From Pratylenchus scribneri (Eukaryota; Nematoda; Chromadorea; Rhabditida; Pratylenchidae): a DNA stretch of 64,000 nucleotides. Below are positions 50,271 through 61,848 of the stretch, piece by piece (the first letter of the stretch is position 1; every line of letters starts with the position of its first letter). The stretch spans positions 806,001-870,000 of the forward strand of contig JAQSEB010000016.1 of NCBI GenBank assembly GCA_030063045.1, in the 5' to 3' direction. The notes beneath the pieces are model-generated. The model had not been told where the DNA came from and made no database searches. It saw only the letters and a program-made list of their open reading frames with translations. The position numbers and the translations under genes were made by a program.

Positions 50271-53200
50271 ACAACAGAAGCATTTTTTGAAATTTTTTTA
50301 AACCACGCCTGCCCCATATTTTTAAGCGACCATTTCTTGAATTTTCCACGCCTGCCAAAGCATTTTAGGCCCTAGGTGGATTAGTTGAAAATGTATTTCT
50401 TTTGAGCGACCATTTCTTGAATTTTCCACGCCTGCCAAAGCATTTTAGGCCCTAGGTGGATTAGTTAAAAATGTATTTCTTTTGAGCGACCATTTCTTGA
50501 ATTTTCCACGCCTGCCAAAGCATTTTCGGCCCTAGGTGGATTAGTTGAAAATGTATTTCTTTTGAGCGACCATTTCTTGAATTTTCCACGCCTGCCAAAG
50601 CATTTTCGGCCCTAGGTGGATTAGTTAAAAATGTATTTCTTTTGAGCGACCATTTCTTGAATTTTCCACGCCTGCCAAAGCATTTTCGGCCCTAGGTGGA
50701 TTAGTTGAAAATGTATTTCTTTTGAGCGACCATTTCTTGAATTTTCCACGCCTGCCAAAGCATTTTAGGCCCTAGGTGGATTAGTTAAAAATGTATTTCT
50801 TTTGAGCGACCATTTCTTGAATTTTCCACGCCTGCCAAAGCATTTTCGGCCCTAGGTGGATTAGTTGAAAATGTATTTCTTTTGAGCGACCATTTCTTGA
50901 ATTTTCCACGCCTGCCAAAGCATTTTCGGCCCTAGGTGGATTAGTTAAAAATGTATTTCTTTTGAGCGACCATTTCTTGAATTTTCCACGCCTGCCAAAG
51001 CATTTTCGGCCCTAGGTGGATTAGTTGAAAATGTATTTCTTTTGAGCGACCATTTCTTGAATTTTCCACGCCTGCCAAAGCATTTTAGGCCCTAGGTGGA
51101 TTAGTTAAAAATGTATTTCTTTTGAGCGACCATTTCTTGAATTTTCCACGCCTGCCAAAGCATTTTCGGCCCTAGGTGGATTAGTTAAAAATGTATTTCT
51201 TTTGAGCGACCATTTCTTGAATTTTCCACGCCTGCCAAAGCATTTTCGGCCCTAGGTGGATTAGTTAAAAATGTATTTCTTTTGAGCGACCATTTCTTGA
51301 ATTTTCCACGCCTGCCAAAGCATTTTCGGCCCTAGGTGGATTAGTTGAAAATGTATTTCTTTTGAGCGACCATTTCTTGAATTTTCCACGCCTGCCAAAG
51401 CATTTTAGGCCCTAGGTGGATTAGTTGAAAATGTATTTCTTTTGAGCGACCATTTCTTGAATTTTCCACGCCTGCCAAAGCATTTTAGGCCCTAGGTGGA
51501 TTAGTTGAAAATGTATTTCTTTTTAGCGACCATTTCTTGAATTTTCCACGCCTGCCAAAGCATTTTAGGCCCTAGGTGGATTAGTTGAAAATGTATTTCT
51601 TTTGAGCGACCATTTCTTGAATTTTCCACGCCTGCCATTTTAGGCCCTAGGTGGATTAGTTAAAAATGTATTTCTTTTGAGCGACCATTTCTTGAATTTT
51701 CCACGCCTGCCAAAGCATTTTCGGCCCTAGGTGGATTAGTTAAAAATGTATTTCTTTTGAGCGACCATTTCTTGAATTTTCCACGCCTGCCAAAGCATTT
51801 TCGGCCCTAGGTGGATTAGTTGAAAATGTATTTCTTTTGAGCGACCATTTCTTGAATTTTCCACGCCTGCCAAAGCATTTTAGGCCCTAGGTGGATTAGT
51901 TGAAAATGTATTTCTTTTGAGCGACCATTTCTTGAATTTTCCACGCCTGCCAAAGCATTTTAGGCCCTAGGTGGATTAGTTGAAAATGTATTTCTTTTTA
52001 GCGACCATTTCTTGAATTTTCCACGCCTGCCAAAGCATTTTAGGCCCTAGGTGGATTAGTTAAAAATGTATTTCTTTTGAGCGACCATTTCTTGAATTTT
52101 CCACGCCTGCCAAAGCATTTTCGGCCCTAGGTGGATTAGTTAAAAATGTATTTCTTTTGAGCGACCATTTCTTGAATTTTCCACGCCTGCCAAAGCATTT
52201 TCGGCCCTAGGTGGATTAGTTAAAAATGTATTTCTTTTGAGCGACCATTTCTTGAATTTTCCACGCCTGCCAAAGCATTTTCGGCCCTAGGTGGATTAGT
52301 TGAAAATGTATTTCTTTTGAGCGACCATTTCTTGAATTTTCCACGCCTGCCAAAGCATTTTAGGCCCTAGGTGGATTAGTTGAAAATGTATTTCTTTTGA
52401 GCGACCATTTCTTGAATTTTCCACGCCTGCCAAAGCATTTTAGGCCCTAGGTGGATTAGTTGAAAATGTATTTCTTTTTAGCGACCATTTCTTGAATTTT
52501 CCACGCCTGCCAAAGCATTTTAGGCCCTAGGTGGATTAGTTGAAAATGTATTTCTTTTGAGCGACCATTTCTTGAATTTTCCACGCCTGCCATTTTAGGC
52601 CCTAGGTGGATTAGTTAAAAATGTATTTCTTTTGAGCGACCATTTCTTGAATTTTCCACGCCTGCCAAAGCATTTTCGGCCCTAGGTGGATTAGTTAAAA
52701 ATGTATTTCTTTTGAGCGACCATTTCTTGAATTTTCCACGCCTGCCAAAGCATTTTCGGCCCTAGGTGGATTAGTTGAAAATGTATTTCTTTTGAGCGAC
52801 CATTTCTTGAATTTTCCACGCCTGCCAAAGCATTTTAGGCCCTAGGTGGATTAGTTAAAAATGTATTTCTTTTGAGCGACCATTTCTTGAATTTTCCACG
52901 CCTGCCAAAGCATTTTCGGCCCTAGGTGGATTAGTTAAAAATGTATTTCTTTTGAGCGACCATTTCTTGAATTTTCCACGCCTGCCAAAGCATTTTCGGC
53001 CCTAGGTGGATTAGTTAAAAATGTATTTCTTTTGAGCGACCATTTCTTGAATTTTCCACGCCTGCCAAAGCATTTTCGGCCCTAGGTGGATTAGTTGAAA
53101 ATGTATTTCTTTTGAGCGACCATTTCTTGAATTTTCCACGCCTGCCAAAGCATTTTAGGCCCTAGGTGGATTAGTTGAAAATGTATTTCTTTTGAGCGAC

Positions 53201-55633
53201 CATTTCTTGAATTTTCCACGCCTGCCAAAGCATTTTAGGCCCTAGGTGGATTAGTTGAAAATGTATTTCTTTTGAGCGACCATTTCTTGAATTTTCCACG
53301 CCTGCCAAAGCATTTTAGGCCCTAGGTGGATTAGTTGAAAATGTATTTCTTTTGAGCGACCATTTCTTGAATTTTCCACGCCTGCCAAAGCATTTTAGGC
53401 CCTAGGTGGATTAGTTGAAAATGTATTTCTTTTGAGCGACCATTTCTTGAATTTTCCACGCCTGCCAAAGCATTTTCGGCCCTAGGTGGATTAGTTGAAA
53501 ATGTATTTCTTTTGAGCGACCATTTCTTGAATTTTCCACGCCTGCCAAAGCATTTTAGGCCCTAGGTGGATTAGTTAAAAATGTATTTCTTTTGTGCGAC
53601 CATTTTTTGAATTTTCCACGCCTGCCAAAGCATTTTAGGCCCTAGGTGGATTAGTTGAAAATGTATTTCTTTTGAGCGACCATTTCTTGAATTTTCCACG
53701 CCTGCCAAAGCATTTTAGGCCCTAGGTGGATTAGTTGAAAATGTATTTCTTTTGAGCGACCATTTCTTGAATTTTCCACGCCTGCCAAAGCATTTTAGGC
53801 CCTAGGTGGATTAGTTAAAAATGTATTTCTTTTGAGCGACCATTTCTTGAATTTTCCACGCCTGCCAAAGCATTTTAGGCCCTAGGTGGATTAGTTAAAA
53901 ATGTATTTACTTTGAGCGACCATTTCTTGAATTTTCCACGCCTGCCAAAGCATTTTAGGCCCTAGGTGGATTAGTTGAAAATGTATTTCTTTTGAGCGAC
54001 CATTTCTTGAATTTTCCACGCCTGCCAAAGCATTTTAGGCCCTAGGTGGATTAGTTGAAAATGTATTTCTTTTGAGCGACCATTTCTTGAATTTTCCACG
54101 CCTGCCAAAGCATTTTAGGCCCTAGGTGGATTAGTTGAAAATGTATTTCTTTTGAGCGACCATTTCTTGAATTTTCCACGCCTGCCAAAGCATTTTAGGC
54201 CCTAGGTGGATTAGTTAAAAATGTATTTCTTTTGAGCGACCATTTCTTGAATTTTCCACGCCTGCCAAAGCATTTTAGGCCCTAGGTGGATTAGTTGAAA
54301 ATGTATTTCTTTTGAGCGACCATTTCTTGAATTTTCCACGCCTGCCAAAGCATTTTAGGCCCTAGGTGGATTAGTTAAAAATGTATTTCTTTTGAGCGAC
54401 CATTTCTTGAATTTTCCACGCCTGCCAAAGCATTTTAGGCCCTAGGTGGATTAGTTGAAAATGTATTTCCTTTGATCGACCATTTTTTGAATTTTCCACG
54501 CCTGCCAAAGCATTTTAGGCCCTAGGTGGATTAGTTGAAAATGTATTTCTTTTGAGCGACCATTTCTTGAATTTTCCACGCCTGCCAAAGCATTTTAGGC
54601 CCTAGGTGGATTAGTTGAAAATGTATTTCTTTTGAGCGACCATTTCTTGAATTTTCCACGCCTGCCAAAGCATTTTAGGCCCTAGGTGGATTAGTTGAAA
54701 ATGTATTTCTTTTGAGCGACCATTTCTTGAATTTTCCACGCCTGCCAAAGCATTTTAGGCCCTAGGTGGATTAGTTGAAAATGTATTTCTTTTGAGCGAC
54801 CATTTCTTGAATTTTCCACGCCTGCCAAAGCATTTTAGGCCCTAGGTGGATTAGTTGAAAATGTATTTCTTTTGAGCGACCATTTCTTGAATTTTCCACG
54901 CCTGCCAAAGCATTTTAGGCCCTAGGTGGATTAGTTGAAAATGTATTTCTTTTGAGCGACCATTTCTTGAATTTTCCACGCCTGCCAAAGCATTTTAGGC
55001 CCTAGGTGGATTAGTTGAAAATGTATTTCTTTTGAGCGACCATTTCTTGAATTTTCCACGCCTGCCAAAGCATTTTAGGCCCTAGGTGGATTAGTTGAAA
55101 ATGTATTTCTTTTGAGCGACCATTTCTTGAATTTTCCACGCCTGCCAAAGCATTTTAGGCCCTAGGTGGATTAGTTGAAAATGTATTTCTTTTGAGCGAC
55201 CATTTCTTGAATTTTCCACGCCTGCCAAAGCATTTTAGGCCCTAGGTGGATTAGTTGAAAATGTATTTCTTTTGAGCGACCATTTCTTGAATTTTCCACG
55301 CCTGCCAAAGCATTTTAGGCCCTAGGTGGATTAGTTGAAAATGTATTTCTTTTAAGCGACCATTTCTTGAATTTTCCACGCCTGCCAAAGCATTTTAGGC
55401 CCTAGGTGGATTAGTTGAAAATGTATTTCTTTTGAGCGACGATTTCTTGAATTTTCCACGCCTGCCAAAGCATTTTAGGCCCTAGGTGGGTTAAAAATGT
55501 ATTTCCTTTGATCGACCATTTTTTGAATTTTCCACGCCTGCCAAAGCATTTTAGGTAGGTGGATTAGTTAAAAATGTATTTCCTTTGATCGACCATTTTT
55601 TGAATTTTCCATGCATGCCAAAGCATTTTAGGC
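50271..55633. repeat. 80-bp satellite array, about 66 copies
   Basis: Tandem 80-bp units containing GAGCGACCATTTCTTGAATT, CCACGCCTGCCAAAGCATTT and GGCCCTAGGTGGATTAGTT. Units are nearly identical; recurrent variants are TTTTAGGCC/TTTTCGGCC and TTGAAAATG/TTAAAAATG. The left half mixes variants while the right half is nearly uniform TTTTAGGCC. The edges are degraded (partial unit at 50271-50320; truncated units after 55480). No coding potential. Confidence 0.97.
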
Positions 55634-55663
55634 CCTGAACTATTCGCTTATTTAATCATCCAA

Positions 55664-56258
55664 TGCAGAAATTTCGTTACCGAAGCAGAAATGGCCCCCC
55701 ACCCATGCAGAAATTTCGTTACCGAAGCAGAAATGGCCCCCCTCCCATGCAGAAATTTCGTTACCGAAGCAGAAATGGCCCCCCTCCCATGCAGAAATTT
55801 CGTTACCGAAGCAGAAATGGCCCCCCTCCTATGCAGAAATTTCGTTACCGAAGCAGAAATGGCCCCCCTCCTATGCAGAAATTTCGTTACCGAAGCAGAA
55901 ATGGCCCCCCTCTTATGCAGAAATTTCGTTACCGAAGCAGAAATGGCCCCCCTCCTATGCAGAAATTTCGTTACCGAAGCAGAAATGGCCCCCCTCCTAT
56001 GCAGAAATTTCGTTACCGAAGCAGAAATGGCCCCCCTCCTATGCAGAAATTTCATTACCGAAGCAGAAATGGCCCCCCTCCTATGCAGAAATTTCGTTAC
56101 CGAAGCAGAAATGGCCCCCCTCCTATGCAGAAATTTCGTTACCGAAGCAGAAATGGCCCCCCTCTTATGCAGAAATTTCATTACCGAAGCAGAAATGGCC
56201 CCCCTCCTATGCAGAAATTTCATTACCGAAGCAGAAATGGCCCCCCACCCATGCAGAT
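55664..56258. repeat. 42-bp GC-rich tandem array, about 14 copies
   Basis: Unit of 42 bp: ATGCAGAAATTTCGTTACCG followed by AAGCAGAAATGGCCCCCCTCCT. As 42 is a multiple of three and the unit has no stop in several frames, open frames of 190-230 codons arise on both strands, giving 14-residue repeats such as MQKFRYRSRNGPPP or FLHRRGAISASVT. There is no sign of a promoter, splice sites or a non-repeat protein part, so I call it a minisatellite. It follows directly on the degraded end of the 80-bp array. Confidence 0.9.
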
Positions 56259-56871
56259 CGTTACCGTTACCGAAGCGGTCTCTTCAATATAGGACATTGT
56301 GCTTAATTAATTTTCTGCATTTTTCTTTGATAGAGTTGCTACTAAAATTGAAACTTTTCTATTTTAGTTTTTTTTTATTTTAAAAATTAATATAATATGT
56401 ATGATATATGTAAATCATTTAATTATTATCAATAAATTATTTTCATTTAAAAATCATCAAAATAAATGGGCAATTAAAAAGTCAAATCAATCATTGATTG
56501 CCCAATTTGCATTTATCCAATTGATCCAAATCCACATTGCCAATAGTGCAAAGGTGGACAGCACTAAATATAAATTTAATTTTTAAATTTTAATTTAAGT
56601 TTTAAATTAATTAAATTTGATATCTTTTTATTGTGCTCTGATTGCGACGAATTAATTAGAGAAAAATTATAGTGGATTTTTTTTTGGAAATTTCACAAAA
56701 TGTTATAAAAAATATGGCAAAATAGACCAAAAATGGCTAGTTTTCTTTTTTTGGCCTGCAAAAACCGTAAAAAATTTGGGCATAACTTCTCCTCCCTTTT
56801 TCCTAAAAGGGAAGGAAGATTGAAGATTTCCCCCTATGGGTATTATTAGGGAAAGATTTTATATTTTGTGA
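56259..56871. other. AT-rich spacer
   Basis: No gene seen. TCTCTTCAATATAGGACATTG at about 56279 has a diverged counterpart near 63783 (TCTCTTCAATATAAAGCATT), suggesting a dispersed repeat fragment. Confidence 0.45.
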
Positions 56872-56880
56872 GATTTATCC

Positions 56881-57154
56881 AAAGATGAGTTTCGGGCCGA
56901 TTTTTGCCGGCCCGGCCCGTCGGGCCAAAAATTTTAGGCCTGGCCCGGGCTTCAGTTACAATAACATTTCCTCAAAATTTTAAAAATTTTATTTAAAAAT
57001 GAAAAATTTTCAAAAATTTTAAAAATAGAAAATATTATTTCCCGGTAAAAATATTAATCAATTTTTACAATAATTATAATCAAATTTACTTATTTTTCTC
57101 AAATATCTTATACTTCGGGGCAGCCTGAGCTGGGCCGGGCCCAACTCATCTCTG
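56881..57154. mobile_element. Short GC-ended inverted-repeat element (274 bp)
   Basis: The ends are imperfect inverted repeats: AAAGATGAGTTTCGGGCC on the left and, reversed, CCAGAGATGAGTTGGGCCCG on the right. The subterminal parts are GGCCCGGCC-rich and the centre is AT-rich. It is flanked by a 9-bp direct repeat, GATTTATCC, at 56872-56880 and 57155-57163. The design (GC-rich ends, AT-rich core, 8-9 bp duplication) resembles the hAT-type element at 12.4 kb. No protein is encoded. Confidence 0.75.
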
Positions 57155-57163
57155 GATTTATCC

Positions 57164-57361
57164 CATCCTCGGTTGACACTAACCCTAATCTTGATGACCC
57201 AAAGAGGGACCCCCTCCCCCTTACTTTCTCCTTTTTGAGAAAATGGTGAGTACCGATAGGACTATCAACTATAAATTTCTAATTAATTTAATTTAAGTTT
57301 GTAAATCATTTTGATATTAAAATGCACTCCAGAAATAACTTAACCAAATGCTATAAAAGTT
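57164..57361. other. Short intergenic spacer
   Basis: Contains GACACTAACCCTAATCTTGATGACCC (57175-57200), of which a diverged direct copy lies at about 63538-63566. Otherwise it is the region 3' of the minus-strand phosphodiesterase gene. Confidence 0.4.
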
Positions 57362-60300
57362 TTATAAATAGTTCGAAAGATTCCTAATAAGATATTGGCA
57401 AAAGATTGCAAAATTTGTAGCAAAAATTGATACAAACCGATTCGGTTTCAATTCAGACGGATTGTGCATTACTGTTCGATATCGAATATATTGATCGAAA
57501 AGTTTTTGATCTGTGGCCATTCTTTCCGCTAAGCCATTCAACGAATTTGCATCCAATGATTGAAGGTCATATGCTTGACGCATTGAATATTCCAATTTTG
57601 TTTCCGTTTTATTTCCTTCCTTGTTTAATAGATCCAAGTCAACATAATGAGTTCTATAAAGGATACTTTTATAAATTAAATCAAATAATTGAAAAATTAA
57701 ATTAATAAGAAATTTAATATTGTCTAAAAATTCAAAATTCCTGAAATATTTAGAAATTTATTTTTCCTTGATAATTTTGGTTGCAAAAAATAAATAAAAT
57801 GATTTTATTATTAGGATAAGACAGAGTCGGTTAACCGAGCTAAAACTAGAACCGAAGATTATTGGCCTTAAACCGAAACTGAGATCATAAAACTGGTCAA
57901 AATATCGGAACCGGATACCTCGGTTTGAAATCGACTCTGTTCTTATTTATTCTCAGTGCATATTTGACCATTTTATTAAAGGGTCAATTCCAACATTTGC
58001 CAAATTTGTGACCTATATTCAATGATAAATATTGGCATTGGGCTTATTAAAAATTGTCATAAATTGTATCAGACAAAATGGAGGTCAAATTCATGCTTAC
58101 ATTTCGAATTTTATTGATTTTATTTCAATGAAAATATTTTTCGAGTCATTATTAAAAATTTCACTTTGAAAAATTAGGGTCGTCAAAAATATTATTTTTA
58201 AATTTGACTTAAAAATTGTGCAAACTTGATATCGATAAGATCAAAATTGGTTTTATTGTAATGAAATATGCGGAAAGCAGGATTATTTATTTGCGAATAT
58301 GGTGTGATTGCCGGGTTCAAAAACATTCTCTGAATTGGAGCACCAGTTTTTGGATCCTGAAAAATTTTTAATTTTTATTGATAAATTTTAATTTAATGCT
58401 TATCTAAAAATTGGTCCATTCAAAAATATTTTTCATTAATATTTTATTATAAATTTGGCAATAATTTACTTTGATGATTCTAAAGGTGTCCGTGTGTAAA
58501 TGGCCAAAAAACATCCAACCAATGCAAGAGGCGAATTCAATGAATAAATCCAATAATTTTTTATTATATATTTCCTCCATTTCCGGAGAAGTAATTGTTC
58601 CCCGAGTGCTGTCCATTGTATATGCTATAATTTATAATATATATGAATAATTTTTAAAAGTTTATATTGTAAAAATGATGCTAATTCATAAAAGCATTTT
58701 CGAGTAATATTTAATAATTTTAATTACTAATTTGTTCTCAATTTTATGCACAATTAATGGAAATTTTGAGAAAACCAATGCAAATATTTACCATAGAGAA
58801 TATAAGTCTCAGTTGCCCCTTAAAATTATCAAATATTCAATGACAAATTGTAAAGTTATATGTCTTATTTTTTTCGTATTTTATATAATTTAATAAATTA
58901 ATACTTACCCCCAGGCGGAATATGTGCCAAAATGTGGATGCTATCATTCTTTTGTTTAACATCATTTAATTCTTTTTTGATGAATGCAAATTGTTCGGTG
59001 GGATCATCAGAATTTTTAAAAGTGGCACTGTTGCTTTCGTAATAGATGTTCGTATTTAAAACAAGGAATTCTGCTCCAAATGAAGATTTGAATCGATAAT
59101 ATCCACCACGAAGGAATGTTTCCTTTAAAATTATTTTATTTATAATTCAGTAATATAATTTGTTTATTTATCTCATGAGATATATTTTTGCTAATCTCAT
59201 TTTCGATTTTCTCTATTGATTTGATGTATTTATATATTTTTAGCCTTATTTAAGCTGTAAGCTCCTAAAATGTAGAAAAATGTAACAGGCAAGATTATTG
59301 CCTAATGAAAAATACTTTTCAATAGTAACACTTACATACTATTGAAAATATCGGTAACTTATATACGATCTTGCTATATATAGGGATTAATAAATTTTAA
59401 TCCAATTGATTTAACTCATCTAGCTGCATCGATTGAACTATAATATGCATAAGAAAAAATTTTTTTCTAAATTTTTTATTATCCCCCACTAACATTTTCT
59501 TTTTAAAAAAAATTTTCTTATAAAGATGGTAAAATATAATAAAATGGAAATTTGATTTGAGATCGACTAAAATCACATTAAAAATCAAATTTTTAAAAAT
59601 TTAGAAAAATCTTTAAAAAAAGAATACAATTAGACTTTTGCCAATTTATCAATTTTTTTTTTAAATTTCTAATTCGCATGCCTTTGTTTTGGGATCATCG
59701 CCAATCCATTCTTTCCATAAGTCAAAAATATCTTCATAAAGTCCCAATTTATCCTCATCATCTCCAATTGACGTGGCGTATCCAACATTTTGCTTAAGTG
59801 GACATAAAAATTTACGTATATACATTAAAATCCAAACAGAAGGATCGCCTGCTTTGGAGTTTCTCATATCGTGGTTGCCGACCACTGGAATGACCAATGT
59901 GTCGCCAAAACGTTGCTTGATTCCTTCCACACCTTTTTTCATTGTTTTAAGCAATTCTTTAAATATTAACAAACAAAAAATTTTTGGAAATTTTTCTTGC
60001 CTTCTTTTGTGTATTGTTTATGGGCGGGAGTGTCACCAGTCCAAACAATGAAATCTGGTTTAGGCAATTGCCTCCGGGCTTGGTCCATCATGAAGTCAAC
60101 CAATGCCTGAAGGGAAGTGTAGAATAATATTAAATGTGTTCTTGAATGAGAGTGAGGCAGCCTAAAATATAGTGATCCATTTATAAATAATAGGTTTGTC
60201 TCACAATCAATCTGTTCGATTTCAGAAAATAAATGAAATTTAAATTAGAATTGTCGAAAGTCGGTTTTTCAAAAGTGTCGGTTATAAAATACGGTTTTCG

Positions 60301-61044
60301 GCTTTTGAAAAAATTTCTACTTTCGGCTTTGGTTTCTTCTATTTTTAGTTAATTTTGACAAAATTTCCCAATTTCGGTTTGAAATTTCATTTATTTTCTG
60401 AAAGAGAAACCGATTTTGGGCAACTTTAATTTTAATCTAATAAATAATTAATAAAAGAACAGAAATTAGAGAAATCATAACTCGAAATAAATTTTTGAAA
60501 AATCGAAACAGAAATTATATGGAATTTTCTGTTATAAAAGAAGCTAATCAAATTAGGGAATTTTTTCTTTAAAGATTGCCTATGTTCGTTATGGCTAAAA
60601 ATGGCCCAGGTACTAAAATTGTGTACTCTTACATGTATTTTTATTTATTATATTCAGTATAATTTTCTCACTGGAGATGAATCACGCTGCCTGTCACCGT
60701 AGAATCCTCCACCTGTATCATATTTGATATCAACATGGAGGTCCGTTATCAGCAAGAATCGACCTTCGTCTGGGCCCAATGGAAGCTAAAAATATTTGGT
60801 GTTAAATAAAAATTCAATAAGAAAAATTTTAATTTAAAAAAAAATCATTAATTTATCTAAAAATTTTTAGTTAAATTAATTTGATTTTGTCGACAAATTA
60901 ATTTCCATTTGGTAAATTAATTCATACTAAAATAACAAAATGCAGTCAGAATTACAAAAACATTTCACACAAAAGCAATAAAATATACAATATAATTCAA
61001 TATGGTTTTAAAGGACATACTTTTGAGAAAGAATGCCCTGGCAT
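57362..61044 (-). CDS. Acid sphingomyelinase-like phosphodiesterase, 8 exons, about 436 aa
   Basis: A calcineurin-type metallophosphoesterase of the SMPD1/SMPDL3 family, which hydrolyses phosphodiester bonds in sphingomyelin or nucleotides, usually outside the cell or in lysosomes. Minus-strand exons: 61044-61021, 60785-60672, 60106-60001, 59956-59682, 59122-58909, 58624-58470, 58356-58226, 57653-57362. Metal ligands are visible: TDLH (Asp23, His25), TGD (Asp71), GNHD (Asn109, His110), ILAHIPPG (His240) and GHLH (His286, His288). FIVWTGDTP, NTNIYYES and PYSQINNPAFRI are further family matches. The C-terminal region (THYVDLDLLNKEGNK onward) is also family-like. The introns after exons 3 and 4 appear to begin with GC. 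The proposed start exon (MPGHSFSK) lies directly after an acceptor and gives no signal peptide, unusual for this family, so a further upstream exon may exist. Confidence 0.85.
57812..57952. mobile_element. MITE-like element related to that at 92-237
   Basis: The ends AAGACAGAGTCGGTT and, inverted, AATCGACTCTGTTCTT form imperfect inverted repeats resembling the TAGGGCAGAGTTCGG ends of the element at 92-237; the interior is rich in AACCGA words as there. It lies in an intron of the phosphodiesterase gene. Confidence 0.5.
57960..58120. repeat. Dispersed palindromic repeat copy in phosphodiesterase intron
   Basis: In reverse complement it aligns over about 150 bp with the copy at 49100-49300 (shared order: CATGAATTTGACCT, TACAATTTATG, TAAGCCCAATGCCAATATTT, TAGGTCACA, TTTGGCAAAT). 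Confidence 0.65.
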
Positions 61045-61848
61045 CTGTAATTAAAATTGTAAATTTATTAAGAAACATAACATTTAGTAAAATTAACTTT
61101 TTCGAAAAAATGATTTAAAAAAATAAATCATTACTTTAAAAATTTGTTATTTTTATTTATTTTATTATCAAGAGAAATAAATCCTTGTTTTTATCTTTCC
61201 AAGTAGGTTAAGATATGTTTCGGTTCCATAAATAAATAAATTTAAAAAAAATAAAATAGAAAGTTTAAAATATTGTTAAAAAATGAAAATCCCCGATTTA
61301 TATTAATTCGACTTCATGAATTGAATTATTAAAATTTCTAATTTATAATTTTAATAATTGATTAAAAGGTAAAATGAAAAATATTTAAACAGTCATTCAA
61401 TTCATTTAATTACATTTGGTAATTTGGATCAATAAATTATTATTTTACATATTAGTCATCCACCAAAAAAAAATAAATTATTTTCTCATTTAGTAATTAC
61501 TAATTAATAAAAATCAATGAAAATAATTACATAAATGCCTATCTTCTTTAAAATTAATTTATTCTTACTTTCTATGATTTCTGATTTTGTGAATTGATAG
61601 TAACGTTGGTCTATTTGAATTAATTAAAGACTGCTTTGAAACTTTGAATGTATGATTTCGAAAAATATTATCAAAAAGCACGATACTACAATTTTTATTT
61701 TGATTTGTAATTGAAAATATTCTATATATTTAATTATAAAATTTGAATGCATATTCTGTTTGATTTATTCTGTTCTTTGACTGGAATTTACAGTGCAAAT
61801 TAATATTTTTTTTTTATTTTTAAAATGTTTTTTTTTAATATATCACAG
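61045..61848. other. AT-rich region between two divergent genes
   Basis: The phosphodiesterase (minus) and the ART-like gene (plus) point away from each other here, so promoters of both should lie in this 0.8 kb. The first exon of the ART-like gene should also be here or be missing; no ATG with a phase-compatible donor was identified. Confidence 0.4.

Noticed and set aside
55648..56383. Frames of 191-230 codons with 14-residue repeats, as a secreted repeat protein
   Set aside because: Open on both strands because the unit is 42 bp without stops; no signal peptide, introns or non-repeat domain.
61735..61800. MHILFDLFCSLTGIY at about 61748 as a signal-peptide exon for the ART-like gene
   Set aside because: Its possible donor is out of phase with the acceptor at 61849 and the intron would be very short.
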